A stretch of DNA of 64,000 nucleotides from Sphingopyxis macrogoltabida (GCF_001307295.1 NZ_CP012700.1:3475001-3539000); one strand, 5' to 3'; shown: positions 8,603-17,526, counted from the stretch's first letter. Numbers and translations are program-made. Notes: generated by a model from the sequence alone, not told the origin.

Positions 8603-9628
8603 TCAGCCCTTCTTCAGGTGCCGGCGGCCGAGCAGTTCGGCGATCTGCACCGCGTTCAGCGCCGCGCCCTTGCGGAGGTTGTCGCTGACGCACCAGAGGT
8701 TGAGGCCGTTTTCGACCGTCGGGTCTTCGCGAACGCGCGACACGAAGGTCGCGAAATCGCCGACGCATTCGACGGGGGTGATGTAGCCGCCGTCCTCGCG
8801 CTTGTCGTGGAGCACGACGCCCGGCGCCTCACGCAGGATGCGCTGTGCGTCCTCGGCCGACAGTTCGTCCTCCATCTCGATGTTGATCGCTTCCGAATGG
8901 CCGACGAAGACGGGGACGCGGACGCAGGTTGCGGTGACCTTGATCTTCGGATCGAGGATCTTCTTCGTTTCGACGACCATCTTCCACTCTTCCTTCGTCG
9001 AACCGTCGTCGAGGAATTTGTCGATGTGCGGGATGACGTTGAAGGCGATCTGCTTGGTGAACTTCTGCACGTCCTTTTCGTCGCCGACAAAGATCTGGCG
9101 CGTCTGGTTCCACAGCTCGTCCATGCCCGCCTTGCCCGCGCCCGACACCGACTGATAGGTCGAGACGACGACGCGCTTGATCGTCGCCGCGTCATGCAGC
9201 GGCTTCAGCGCGACGACCATCTGCGCGGTCGAGCAATTCGGGTTCGCGATGATGTTGCGCTTCGTATAGCCGTCGATCGCGTCGGGGTTCACCTCGGGCA
9301 CGATCAGCGGCACGTCGGGGTCCATGCGGTAGAGCGAAGAGTTGTCGATCACGACGCAGCCGGCGGCCGCGGCCTTGGGCGCGTGGATCGCGGTCGCGTC
9401 GCTGCCGATCGCGAAAATCGCCATGTCCCAGCCCGTCCAGTCGAAATTCTCGATATTCTGGCATTTGACGGTCTTGCCGGTGTCGCCGATCTCGATCTCG
9501 TCGCCCTGGCTGCGCGACGAGGCGACCGCCGCCAGTTCGTCGTAGGGAAATTCGCGCTCGGCGAGAATGGCGAGCACTTCGCGCCCGACATTGCCCGTGG
9601 CCCCGGCGACAACGATACGATAACCCAT
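8603..9628 (-). CDS. asd: Aspartate-semialdehyde dehydrogenase
   Basis: Reduces aspartyl phosphate to aspartate semialdehyde for lysine/diaminopimelate, methionine and threonine synthesis. The 341-residue protein has the NADP-binding glycine motif GATGNVGRE (9-17), the active-site Cys132 in ANPNCSTAQ, and the substrate-binding region SGAGKAGMDELW. Length and motifs fit the Gram-negative/alpha-type Asd. The start MGYRIVVAGATG is unambiguous. dapF, a later enzyme of the same pathway, is 11 kb away on the other strand. Confidence 0.96.
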   Translation of the reverse strand: MGYRIVVAGATGNVGREVLAILAEREFPYDELAAVASSRSQGDEIEIGDTGKTVKCQNIENFDWTGWDMAIFAIGSDATAIHAPKAAAAGCVVIDNSSLYRMDPDVPLIVPEVNPDAIDGYTKRNIIANPNCSTAQMVVALKPLHDAATIKRVVVSTYQSVSGAGKAGMDELWNQTRQIFVGDEKDVQKFTKQIAFNVIPHIDKFLDDGSTKEEWKMVVETKKILDPKIKVTATCVRVPVFVGHSEAINIEMEDELSAEDAQRILREAPGVVLHDKREDGGYITPVECVGDFATFVSRVREDPTVENGLNLWCVSDNLRKGAALNAVQIAELLGRRHLKKG

Positions 9629-9675
9629 TTACTCACTCCTCAAGGCAAGAAACTCAGGTGGAAATTTGCGGTAGT

Positions 9676-10299
9676 TCAGACTTTCCAGCGAAAATGGCCG
9701 GTCAATGGATGGTCGAAGAGCGCGTCTTCCTCGCGCGCCCCGCGGCCGATATTATGGATGATCAGCGGGCGGCCCGCTGCGCTAGTTCGGTCCGAGACGA
9801 TCCCGGTGTGCGGAAAGCGGCCGCCGGTCATCGCGGTGAAGATGTCGCCCGGCCGCCAGTCGGCGGGATCGCTGGACACCGGGAGCCGGGCGCGCTGGCG
9901 CGTAAAATAGGTCGCTAGGTTCGGCACCCGGCGGTGATCGATATTGCGGTCGGGACGCCGCAGCCCCCAGTTTTTCGGATAGGCCGAAAAGGCGCTGCGC
10001 ATGTCGGCGTTGACCAGCGCCTGCAGATCGACACCCAGCGCGTCGCGATAGGCGCGGATCAGGACGTCGGTGCACACGCCCTTGACCCGCGCGACATCGC
10101 CGCCCGGAAAAGCGAGCACCGTATAGGCGGGATCATAGGTCAGCGTGACGCCGACCTGCTTGCGCGCCGCCGCGACGAGCCGCTGCGCGGGGGTTGCCGC
10201 CGTCGCGCTGCCCGGCCAGCCCGCCGCCATGCCAAGCGCCAGCGCCGCGCCGATGAAGGCGCGCCGCGATGGCTGAACGGTGATGGACGGCTGGTTCAA
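9676..10299 (-). CDS. DUF1287 family exported protein with Tat-like signal
   Basis: Likely periplasmic protein of about 207 residues related to NlpC/P60-fold cysteine hydrolases; DUF1287 itself has no assigned reaction. It has the VKGVCTDVLIRAYRDALG segment bearing the candidate catalytic Cys, then GDIFTAMTGGRFPHTGIVSD with His and a late LIIHNIG. The N-terminus SRRAFIGAALALGMAAG followed by ATA is a twin-arginine-type signal. No ATG exists between the upstream terminator and the signal; TTG at 10299 (LNQPSIT) is the best start, with another TTG a few codons before it. The longer reading frame running into rplS is spurious. Confidence 0.7.
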   Translation of the reverse strand: MNQPSITVQPSRRAFIGAALALGMAAGWPGSATAATPAQRLVAAARKQVGVTLTYDPAYTVLAFPGGDVARVKGVCTDVLIRAYRDALGVDLQALVNADMRSAFSAYPKNWGLRRPDRNIDHRRVPNLATYFTRQRARLPVSSDPADWRPGDIFTAMTGGRFPHTGIVSDRTSAAGRPLIIHNIGRGAREEDALFDHPLTGHFRWKV

Positions 10300-10317
10300 T
10301 TTCGCGTTGCCCAAATG

Positions 10318-10357
10318 AAAACGACCGGCTCTGCCTGTTGGCGGAACCGGTCGTTTT
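10318..10357 (-). terminator. Rho-independent terminator after rplS
   Basis: AAAACGACCGG and CCGGTCGTTTT arms flank a loop of about 18 bases, 37 bp beyond the rplS stop. The A/T-rich ends make it usable in both directions. It separates rplS from the DUF1287 gene. Confidence 0.8.
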
Positions 10358-10393
10358 GGAAAGCTGTTTCGGCTTTTGGTGGAGAAGTTCTCC

Positions 10394-10771
10394 TTAGCCT
10401 TCGCCGGCTTCCGACCGGTATTCGCGGCGCTCCGCAATACGTGCCGATTTACCAGTGCGCCCGCGCAGATAGTAAAGTTTCGCACGACGGACAGCGCCCT
10501 TGCGGACGACGGTAATCGAATCGATGTTGGGCGAGTAGAGCGGGAAGACGCGCTCGACACCCTCGCCGAACGACATTTTGCGCACGGTGAAGTTGGAGCC
10601 CATGCCCTTGTTCGATCGTGCGATGCACACGCCTTCGAAATTCTGGACGCGGGTGCGTTCGCCTTCGACCACCTTCACGCCGACCTTCAGCGTGTCGCCG
10701 GGGCGGAATTCGGGGATCGTCTTGCCGGCCTTGGCAATTTCTTCGGCTTCGATCGTCTGGATGAGGTTCAT
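10394..10771 (-). CDS. rplS: 50S ribosomal protein L19
   Basis: Large-subunit protein at the 30S-50S interface. The 125-residue sequence carries the L19 core [31 protein letters not shown] and the [17 protein letters not shown] block, ending [18 protein letters not shown]. Only 5 bp separate it from trmD upstream, so they form one transcript, ended by the hairpin at 10318-10357. Confidence 0.97.
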   Translation of the reverse strand: MNLIQTIEAEEIAKAGKTIPEFRPGDTLKVGVKVVEGERTRVQNFEGVCIARSNKGMGSNFTVRKMSFGEGVERVFPLYSPNIDSITVVRKGAVRRAKLYYLRGRTGKSARIAERREYRSEAGEG

Positions 10772-10776
10772 GTCCT

Positions 10777-11514
10777 CTAGTCCTTTTCTTTTCGCCGCGC
10801 GCCAGAGGCAGGTCGGGCCCGAGCGCCCTCATGGCGCTCCCAAAGGTCCGGCCTGCGTAACCGTGTGTGATCTTCCGCCTGTTGTTTCCGCCAGGCCGCG
10901 ATCTTCGCATGATCCCCCGATCGCAGCACTTCGGGGATCGTGCGCCCTTCCCATGTAACGGGCCGGGTATAGTGCGGATATTCGAGCAAACCGTTTTCGA
11001 ACGATTCGTCGTCCCCGCTTGAAGCCGCGCCCATTACGCCGGGAAGCAGCCGAATGCAAGCGTCGAGCAGCAGCAGCGCCCCCATCTCCCCGCCCGACAA
11101 GATGATGTCGCCCATCGACACCTCTTCGATGACGCGCGCCTCGAAAATCCGTTCGTCGAATCCCTCGAAGCGGCCGCAGAGGATGATCGCGCCCGGCCCT
11201 GCCGCCAGCCGGCGCACGCGCGCCTGCGTGATCGGGGTACCGCGCGGGGTCATCGCGAGGAGCGGCAGGCCCGGATGCGCCGCCACGGCGTGGTCGATTG
11301 CCGCCGCCAGCACATCGGCCTTCAGCACCATCCCGGCGCCGCCGCCCGCCGGCGTGTCGTCGACGGTGCGATGCCTATCGGTCGCGAAATCGCGGATCTG
11401 TACCGGCGCGCAGTTCCACGTCCCGCTTTCGAGCGCCCGCCCCGCCATGCTGTGCCCCAGCGGACCGGGAAACATGTCGGGATAGAGGGTCAGCGGGACG
11501 GCAGTAAAGGTCAT
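10777..11514 (-). CDS. trmD: tRNA (guanine37-N1)-methyltransferase
   Basis: SPOUT-class methyltransferase that makes m1G37 in tRNAs reading CNN codons and prevents frameshifting. The trefoil-knot motifs are present: [26 protein letters not shown] and [10 protein letters not shown]. The start chosen, [12 protein letters not shown] at 11514, shares ATGA with the stop of vapC; an in-frame ATG four codons earlier is possible. That gives 245 residues against about 255 in E. coli. In most bacteria trmD directly follows rimM; here vapBC and other genes intervene. Confidence 0.95.
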   Translation of the reverse strand: MTFTAVPLTLYPDMFPGPLGHSMAGRALESGTWNCAPVQIRDFATDRHRTVDDTPAGGGAGMVLKADVLAAAIDHAVAAHPGLPLLAMTPRGTPITQARVRRLAAGPGAIILCGRFEGFDERIFEARVIEEVSMGDIILSGGEMGALLLLDACIRLLPGVMGAASSGDDESFENGLLEYPHYTRPVTWEGRTIPEVLRSGDHAKIAAWRKQQAEDHTRLRRPDLWERHEGARARPASGARRKEKD

Positions 11515-11891
11515 GGCAGCGTCCAATTCTCGACCTTCAGGCCCGGCACGTCGGCGAAGTCGGCGTCATTGTTGGTGATGATCGTTGCGCCGATGCTGAG
11601 CGCGTGCGCCGCGAGCAACCGATCAAAGCGAGCCCGTTTGAAGGGCAGCCGCGCATATTCGCGCGCTGCCGCTTCGTCGAATGGGAGCAGCGGGATGGCT
11701 GCGACGAAAGCCTCCAGCACCTCGGGCGCTGGCGGCTTGCCATTTTCGGTTCCCAGAGCGACTTCCGCGAAACTGACAGCCGAGATGGCGACATCACCCG
11801 GCGCGCGAGCGGTAAGCCGATCGCGCAACGGCTCGTAGCGCGCGGTCATCGCGTAGACCGCGCAATCAGCATCGATCAAATAGCGCGTCAC
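11511..11891 (-). CDS. vapC: VapC-type PIN-domain toxin ribonuclease
   Basis: Probable RNase toxin of a type II toxin-antitoxin pair. The 126-residue PIN domain shows the acidic metal-binding set: Asp7 in LIDAD, Glu43 in SFAEVALG, Asp90 in [13 protein letters not shown] and Asp109/Asp111 in ITNNDADF. It overlaps the antitoxin gene by 4 bp (ATGA) and itself overlaps trmD by 4 bp. The target RNA, often initiator tRNA or rRNA in this family, cannot be told from sequence. Confidence 0.88.
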   Translation of the reverse strand: MTRYLIDADCAVYAMTARYEPLRDRLTARAPGDVAISAVSFAEVALGTENGKPPAPEVLEAFVAAIPLLPFDEAAAREYARLPFKRARFDRLLAAHALSIGATIITNNDADFADVPGLKVENWTLP

Positions 11892-12175
11892 CCTTTCTTT
11901 TCCGCCCTCGCTGCCTCAGCGGCTTTGCGCGCGGCGATCGTGCTTGGGCGTTCTTCGAAGTCTTCGCGCGGCGCAAGTTTCAGGCCCGGCGCCTTGCCCC
12001 AAAAGCCGCTGACGTCGATCTTCGCCTTGGGCTTGTCGACGGGTTCGAAACGAAACTCGCCGCGTTCCTCGCGGACGATCATCTCGGTTCCTTCCTCGAT
12101 TCCGAGCGCCTTGGGCAAGCGCAGCGCGAGCGAATTGCCCGATTTGAAAACTTTGGCGCGATATTCTTTCGTCAT
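11888..12175 (-). CDS. vapB: VapB-type antitoxin (AbrB/MazE fold)
   Basis: DNA-binding antitoxin of 95 residues. The N-terminal swapped-hairpin domain reads YRAKVFKSGNSLALRLPKALG with EGTEMIVREE, the signature of AbrB/MazE-type VapB proteins. The C-terminal half, with FWGKAPGLKL and a charged Ala-rich helix, should wrap the toxin. An upstream in-frame ATG at 12208 exists but would run through the operator palindrome, so MTKEYRA at 12175 is the better start. The pair should repress itself through the palindrome at 12186-12206. Confidence 0.88.
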   Translation of the reverse strand: MTKEYRAKVFKSGNSLALRLPKALGIEEGTEMIVREERGEFRFEPVDKPKAKIDVSGFWGKAPGLKLAPREDFEERPSTIAARKAAEAARAEKKG

Positions 12176-12185
12176 GAGGAACTCC

Positions 12186-12206
12186 GTATATACATCATGT
12201 ATATAC
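12186..12206. promoter_or_regulatory. vapBC autoregulatory operator
   Basis: Perfect inverted repeat GTATATACAT-C-ATGTATATAC, 11 bp upstream of the vapB start. It is strikingly AT-rich in a GC-rich genome and probably overlaps the promoter, as expected for VapBC autorepression. Confidence 0.7.
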
Positions 12207-12220
12207 ATCCTGCCGGAGGG

Positions 12221-13141
12221 TCAAGACAGCGGCCGCCATAGCGCCTCGGGCAGCAAGTGGCGATCCTTCGCCAATTCGGCGCGCAGCCATTCGCGGAAGC
12301 GTTCGATCTTGCGCACCCCGACGCGGTTTTCGCGGTGGACGAGATAATGGGCGGTCCCCGGCTCGTAGAGTGTCGCGAACGGCTGGACGAGCCGCCCGGC
12401 ATCGAGTTCGGCGCGCCACAGCAGCGGCGTCATCATCGCGATGCCAAAGCCCGCCTGCACCGCGCTCGCTTCCTGAAGCTGGCTGTCGAGTTCGACGCCG
12501 CTGCGCTGCGGCGGCGGCACCGCATCGACGCCGGCGGCGGCGAGCCAGCCGGCCCACCACAGATCATTGGGCGCCAGCCGTTCGACGCGCAGCAGGTCTT
12601 CGGGCCGTTCGATGCGGTTGGCGTCGCGAAAGGCCGGTGCGCAGATCGGTGTGACATGGCTGCGATAGAGGAAGTCGGCCCGCAGCCCGGGCCACGGCCC
12701 GCGGCCGACGCGGATCGCGACGTCGACGTTGGTCGCGTCGAAATCGACGAGGTCGTTGTTCATCGACATGCGCACCGCAAGATCGGGATAGGCGAGCTGG
12801 AAAGCGCCGATGCGCGCGCTAAGCCAGGTACCGCCGAAGGTCGCCATCGCGCTGATCGTCAATACATCGGCCTCGTCGCTGTCGAGCGCGGCGAAAGCGT
12901 CGCCCATCGCGGTAAAGGCGTTGTTGACCGCCGGGAGCAGCCGCAGCCCGGTCTCCGACAGGCGCACCCGCCCCTTTTCGCGCACGAACAGCGCCCGGCC
13001 GAGCCGGTCTTCCAATTGGCGGACCTGATAGCTTACCGCCGCCTGCGTCATCCCCAGCTCTTCGGCGGCGCGCGAGAAATTCTGTAGGCGCCCTGCCGCC
13101 TCGAAGGTCCTTATCGCGGCAAGGGGCGGCAGTTTGGGCAT
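12221..13141 (-). CDS. LysR family transcriptional regulator (GcvA-like)
   Basis: Regulator of 306 residues. The N-terminal winged HTH is clear: LAAIRTFEAAGRLQNFSRAAEELGMTQAAVSYQVRQLE, closest in style to GcvA-type regulators. The substrate-binding half follows, with MNNDLVDFDATNVDVAIRVG, which is typical of the GcvA branch. The inducer is unknown and no glycine-cleavage genes are nearby. A LysR box lies between this gene and the small divergent ORF at 13247, suggesting both are controlled together. Confidence 0.9.
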   Translation of the reverse strand: MPKLPPLAAIRTFEAAGRLQNFSRAAEELGMTQAAVSYQVRQLEDRLGRALFVREKGRVRLSETGLRLLPAVNNAFTAMGDAFAALDSDEADVLTISAMATFGGTWLSARIGAFQLAYPDLAVRMSMNNDLVDFDATNVDVAIRVGRGPWPGLRADFLYRSHVTPICAPAFRDANRIERPEDLLRVERLAPNDLWWAGWLAAAGVDAVPPPQRSGVELDSQLQEASAVQAGFGIAMMTPLLWRAELDAGRLVQPFATLYEPGTAHYLVHRENRVGVRKIERFREWLRAELAKDRHLLPEALWRPLS

Positions 13142-13151
13142 CGCAATCTCT

Positions 13152-13166
13152 ATAAGCTGTCCTTAT
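13152..13166. promoter_or_regulatory. LysR box in divergent intergenic region
   Basis: ATAAGCTGTCCTTAT is a 15-bp inverted repeat (ATAAG-N5-CTTAT) containing the T-N11-A core of LysR sites. It is 10 bp from the LysR gene start and about 80 bp from the divergent small ORF. Confidence 0.5.
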
Positions 13167-13246
13167 GATATGGTCCACGCCTTTTGTTGGCGCGCGGCGC
13201 GGCAAAGGCGCATCTGGCAATCATTCGATCGCCAGGAGACAAGATC

Positions 13247-13399
13247 ATGAAGGACGAACTTTGGATGCGGAGCTGGAACGAAGGCCATCCCCAGTTCAGC
13301 GCCGACCTGCATCGCGGCCTTATGCGGTTGCGGACGGCATTCCGGCGGCTGGGCGAATGGGCCGCGCTGCCCCGCGCGCGGCGGCGCTCGCGTGTATGA
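13247..13399 (+). CDS. Small divergent protein next to LysR regulator (50 aa)
   Basis: Fifty-residue protein beginning MKDELWMRSWNEGHPQF and ending in an Arg-rich helix (RRLGEWAALPRARRRSRV). It has a good CCAGGAGA ribosome site 8 bp before the ATG and a position right across from the LysR gene and its box, which supports it as real. No domain is recognised. A longer reading from 13184 lacks a ribosome site. Confidence 0.5.
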   Translation: MKDELWMRSWNEGHPQFSADLHRGLMRLRTAFRRLGEWAALPRARRRSRV

Positions 13400-13489
13400 C
13401 GCAGGAAGCGGCGGGCGCTATTCCGCCCGCCGTTAACCAAAAATCAGCGGCTAAGAGCTTAGCATCCCCTCGACCAAATCCGGGGGGAA

Positions 13490-14742
13490 TTGATGAGGCG
13501 ATGGGCGCGAGCGGCGGCTGCGGGCGTGGTGCTTTGGGGCACTACGGTTCCGGCGCGTGCGCAATCCTCGTTTGCCGACGCAACTACCATGAACTGGGAC
13601 GGCGCGCTAACCGGCATGTTCCTGGGGCTGCTGCTTTTCTCGCTCGCCTATAACGCCGCCTTCTTCGCGCTGCTGCGCGAACGCTTCCTGATCTGGCAAA
13701 GCGCGCGCACGCTCAGCTATTTCGCCCCGCCATCGGCCTGTCGCCGCTGGCGATGGGACCGGCGCTGGCACCCGACAGCTTTGCGCGCCAAATATGGATT
13801 TGCGTGCTGTTCGACCTTGGCGTCGTCTTTTCGGGGCCCTTCCTGCGCGCCTATCTCGAGCCCGGAACGGTGCACAAGCGCCTCTATCCGCTGCTCGGCT
13901 GGCCGCCCTTCCTGATCCTCCTCACGACGCCAGCGGCGCTGATGGCCGGCCCGCCGCTCTATTTCGCATTGCGCAGCGTGGTGCTGCTCGCAATGCTCGC
14001 GCTCTGCATCGCCACGGTCGTGATCGCGATTGCCCGGGGCAGCCGCACGGCGCGCTATCAGGCTGCGGCGTGGAGCGGGATCGTCGCGGTCTATGGCGTC
14101 AGCCTGTTCCACGACATCGTCCTGCACACGCCGTTCGAGCTGTTCCTGTTCGCGCTGTTTCCGGCGCTCGGGCTCGAGGTGATGCTGACCGCATTCGGCA
14201 TCCTCGACCGGCTGGTGCGGCTGCGGCAGGAGCGGCAGGAAGCGCGCGCGCAGGCCGAGGCGATGCGCGTCATCGCGCACACCGACCCGCTCACCGGCCT
14301 ACCCAACCGCCGCGCGATCGAGGCGAGCTTCAACGACGAGCCCCCGGTGGCGATCGCCATCGTCGACCTCGACCATTTCAAGGCGATCAACGACCATCAC
14401 GGCCACGATGCCGGCGACCGGGTGATCTTCGCCGCCGGGGTCGCGCTGGGGTCGGGAAGCGCGCTCGCCGCGAGGATCGGCGGCGAGGAATTTGCGCTGC
14501 TGTTCCGCTGCGAAGCGGGCGAGGTTGCGGGCGAGGCCGAGCGACTGCGCCAGCGCGTCGGCGCCTATATCGCGCAGATGGTGCCGTCGCTGAAGCGGCC
14601 GGTGACCGCGAGCATGGGGCTGGTCCATATCAGCCGCGACACAAGCTTTGGCGCGGCGATGAAATCGGCCGACATCAATCTTTATGCCGCAAAGGAAAGC
14701 GGCCGCGACCGGGTGGTGTTCATCGAAGCCGCCGCGGCCTAG
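13490..14742 (+). pseudogene. Membrane-bound diguanylate cyclase (GGDEF), frameshifted
   Basis: Signal peptide (ending ARAQS) plus several membrane segments and a C-terminal GGDEF domain that would make cyclic-di-GMP. The first part is read from 13490 and the rest in another frame that is open from before 13753 to 14742. At the switch, the first frame gives SARTLSYFAP and the second AIGLSPLAMGP; adding one base in the C-run at 13725-13728 restores a continuous protein of about 417 residues. The catalytic part is intact: TDPLTGLPNRR, DLDHFKAINDHHGHDAGD and IGGEEFALLF (GGEEF active site). Either a true one-base deletion or a sequencing error; a shorter product from the ATG at 13753 would still contain the cyclase domain. 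Confidence 0.75.
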
Positions 14743-14750
14743 ATTATAAT

Positions 14751-16268
14751 TCAGGGCTGTTCGGGCGGCACGACGCGGAGACGCAGCGCCTGCAGCGTTG
14801 CGGGCGTGGTTGGGGCGAGCAGCAGCATGCCGTCGAGCTTGCCCTTGTCGCAGTTCAGGCGAAAGGCCGTCGACATCGCCCCCATCGGCGCGAGCGGCTC
14901 GGCGGCGGGACATTCGCCGACTTCGGTTTTCAGCCGCGCAAACTCGGCGGTCCAGTTTTCGGCCGAACGATCGAGCAGGAAATTCATCGCCAGCTTGCCG
15001 TCGAGCGGCGCGAGATTGCCCGCGGCATAAGCGCCGCGCGCCGCAGCGACCATGTCGGCCACCGCCGGGGAGACGGGCACCGCGCGGTCGGGAAGCAATC
15101 CCGCCTGCTCCATCAGCACCGCGGTATCCCATGCCGGCGCCGACGGCCCCGCATAGGTGCGGTTCGATAGTGCGAAGACGCCGACGCCATGGTCGGGCAT
15201 CAGCATTACATGGCTGCCATAGCCCGGATAGCCGCCGCCGTGCGCCATGGTGAGGCCGAGGTCGCAGTCCTGTGCGACGCGCCAGCCCATGCCATAAGCG
15301 GCGGCCTGTTTGCAGGCGGTCGGACCGCTCGCCCCGAGGCGGTTCGTGACCGACACGAAGTTGAGGCCCTGCGCCATTTCGCGCACCGTCGCGCGCCTGA
15401 CCGGGCCGGTGTCGGCGTCGTCGCGCGCCGGCCAGGCCGCGAGCAGGAAGGCGACCCATTTGGCATAGTCGCTGGCGCTGACCTGCAGCCCGCCCATGGC
15501 GTTGAAGGCGCCGTCGGCCATCTCGGGCTCGGCGGTCCATCGCTCATTTTCCCAGCGATAGCCGAGCGCATAACGCGCCTTCGGCGCCCCCGGCGCATCG
15601 AAGCCGCTGCTCGTCATGCCGAGCGGGGTCAGGATCGTCTGCCGGACATAATCGGTATAGGCCATGCCCGACGCCCTGCCGACGATGCGGCCGAGCAGGG
15701 CATAGCCGAAGTTCGAATATTCATGTTGGCTCTGCGGTACGCGGCTGAACGGCACGCCCGCAGCGATCAGTTTCGTAAATTCTTCCTGCGGCAGCACCTG
15801 TTGCCGATCGCCCCACGGATCGTCGGTGACGAAACCGCCGACATGCTGGAGCAGGTCGCGGATCCGGATGCGCGGGCTGTCCGCCGTCGGATAGGTCCAG
15901 CTCTTCATCTCGGGCACATATTGCTCGGCAAGGTCGTCGAGGCGGAGCTTGCCGTCGTCGCGCAGCTTGAGGATCGACAGCGCGGTAAACGCCTTGGTCA
16001 TCGACGCGATGCGGAACAGGCTGTCGGGAGTGACGGGACGCTTGTCGGCGATATTCTGGACGCCGACGCCCTTTACATAGGCGAGCTTGCCATCCTTGAC
16101 GATGCCATAGACCATGCCGGGAATATGCTGTTCGGCCTGATATCTGGCGAAGAGCGCGTCAATTTCGGGAGCGAGCTGATCGAGGGTTTTGGGAGCGGGC
16201 TCCCGTGCCGTCGCAGGCGCGGCGGCGCCGAGTATGAGAGCCAAAGCGAAACCCGATTTCCAGCGCAT
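14751..16268 (-). CDS. Exported serine hydrolase, class C beta-lactamase/DD-peptidase fold
   Basis: Secreted or periplasmic hydrolase of 505 residues. The signal peptide MRWKSGFALALILGAAAPATA is followed by a beta-lactamase-like domain with SMTK (SxxK nucleophile), YSN in HEYSNFGYALLG and an HGG triad motif in MAHGGGYPGYG. A C-terminal domain of about 120 residues follows, as in eukaryote-like LACTB and esterase relatives. The true substrate (peptide, ester or lactam) is unknown. Start at 16268 is chosen for its GGGGAG site; an in-frame ATG lies 6 codons earlier. It converges on the diguanylate cyclase gene with an 8-bp gap. Confidence 0.87.
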   Translation of the reverse strand: MRWKSGFALALILGAAAPATAREPAPKTLDQLAPEIDALFARYQAEQHIPGMVYGIVKDGKLAYVKGVGVQNIADKRPVTPDSLFRIASMTKAFTALSILKLRDDGKLRLDDLAEQYVPEMKSWTYPTADSPRIRIRDLLQHVGGFVTDDPWGDRQQVLPQEEFTKLIAAGVPFSRVPQSQHEYSNFGYALLGRIVGRASGMAYTDYVRQTILTPLGMTSSGFDAPGAPKARYALGYRWENERWTAEPEMADGAFNAMGGLQVSASDYAKWVAFLLAAWPARDDADTGPVRRATVREMAQGLNFVSVTNRLGASGPTACKQAAAYGMGWRVAQDCDLGLTMAHGGGYPGYGSHVMLMPDHGVGVFALSNRTYAGPSAPAWDTAVLMEQAGLLPDRAVPVSPAVADMVAAARGAYAAGNLAPLDGKLAMNFLLDRSAENWTAEFARLKTEVGECPAAEPLAPMGAMSTAFRLNCDKGKLDGMLLLAPTTPATLQALRLRVVPPEQP

Positions 16269-16326
16269 GACAATCTCCCCGGCCATTTACGACGGGGCTA
16301 TCAGAATGGCGGGTAAGGACAATCGG

Positions 16327-16821
16327 CTATTCGACGAATGCCGCGTTCACGGTCACGCCGTCTTCGCTCCACGCGGACACTGCCTGGACGTTCATCGGCA
16401 CCATGAAGCGCTTGCCGTCGGGCTTCTCGATTTCGAGGATGTCGCCGGCGCCGAAATTCTCGACCGCGGCGACATGGCCGATCACGTTCCCGTCGGTCGA
16501 CACGCACGGCAGGCCGATCAGGTCGTGGTGATAATATTCGCCCGGCCCAAGCGGCGGCAACGCCGAGCGCGGCACGGTGAGCACGGTTCCGCGCAGCGCC
16601 TCGGCGGCGCTACGGTCGGTCACTTCGGCGAAGGTCGCGACGGCGCCCTGATTGGCGGGACGCACCGATTTGAGCGTGAGCCTACGCTCGCCTGCATTCA
16701 AAACGGAAAAAGCGCGGAGAGCTTCCGCGCCTTCGCCGAACAATTTGAGACGCACCTCGCCCCGCACCCCGTGCGCGCCGGCGATGGCGGCAAGGGTGAC
16801 GGGGCGATGGGCGTCGGCCAA
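16327..16821 (-). CDS. rimM: Ribosome maturation factor RimM
   Basis: Assists maturation of the 30S head near S19. The 164-residue protein has the N-terminal RimM barrel (VTLAAIAGAHGVRGEVRLKLFGE) and a PRC-barrel (LGPGEYYHHDLIGLPCV). It starts 3 bp after the rpsP stop, in the usual rpsP-rimM order. The next expected gene, trmD, is about 4.8 kb downstream instead. Confidence 0.95.
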   Translation of the reverse strand: MADAHRPVTLAAIAGAHGVRGEVRLKLFGEGAEALRAFSVLNAGERRLTLKSVRPANQGAVATFAEVTDRSAAEALRGTVLTVPRSALPPLGPGEYYHHDLIGLPCVSTDGNVIGHVAAVENFGAGDILEIEKPDGKRFMVPMNVQAVSAWSEDGVTVNAAFVE

Positions 16822-16824
16822 GGC

Positions 16825-17526
16825 TTAGCCTTCGGCCTTTTCTTCGCCGGCTTCGGCGGCAGGCGCTTCCTCGGCAGCCGCTTCTTCGGCGGCCGGAGCA
16901 GCCGGGGCTTCTTCGGCCGGGCCGCCTTCGGCAGCCTGTTCGGCCATCGCGGTCGCGTCGTCGGCGGTTGCGTCGGCCGGGGTTTCGTCGGCGACGGCTT
17001 CGGCGACGGCTTCGGAGGTCGCTTCGCTCTTCACCGAACCGGTTGCATCCGATTCAGCGGCTTCGGGAGCGGCAGCCTCTTCAGCGGCGGGGGCTTCAGC
17101 AGCGGCTTCTTCGGCCGGAGCGGCCTCTTCAGCGGCCTCGGGTTCTGGGGCCGGAGCGGCGGCAGCAGCGGCTGCGGCTTCTTCGGCGTCAGCCAGCTTC
17201 TGGGCCTTTTCTTCGGCGCGTTCCTTGGCCTTTTCACCCGGGACCGCCTTGTTGGGGTTGTTGCGGGCAGCGCGTTCCTTGATGCCGGCGGCGTCGAGGA
17301 AACGGGCAACGCGGTCACTCGGCTGGGCGCCGACGCTCAGCCAGTGCGCGGCGCGTTCGCCGTCGAGCTTGACGCGCTCCGGATTGTCCTTGGCGAGCAG
17401 CGGGTTGTAGCTGCCGATGCGCTCGATGAAGCGGCCGTCGCGCGGGCTGCGCGAGTCGGCGACGACGATCTTGTAATAGGGGCGCTTTTTCGAACCGCCG
17501 CGCGAAAGGCGAATGGAGGTAGCCAT
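16825..17526 (-). CDS. rpsP: 30S ribosomal protein S16 with long acidic Ala/Glu tail
   Basis: Small-subunit assembly protein. Residues 1-80 are ordinary S16 ([35 protein letters not shown]), but the protein continues to 233 residues where E. coli S16 has 82. The extra 150 residues are a helix-forming charged stretch followed by repeated blocks of Ala, Glu and Pro (for example [20 protein letters not shown]). Extended S16 tails occur in other alphaproteobacteria, but this one is long and very acidic. It heads the rpsP-rimM transcript. Confidence 0.95.
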   Translation of the reverse strand: MATSIRLSRGGSKKRPYYKIVVADSRSPRDGRFIERIGSYNPLLAKDNPERVKLDGERAAHWLSVGAQPSDRVARFLDAAGIKERAARNNPNKAVPGEKAKERAEEKAQKLADAEEAAAAAAAAPAPEPEAAEEAAPAEEAAAEAPAAEEAAAPEAAESDATGSVKSEATSEAVAEAVADETPADATADDATAMAEQAAEGGPAEEAPAAPAAEEAAAEEAPAAEAGEEKAEG

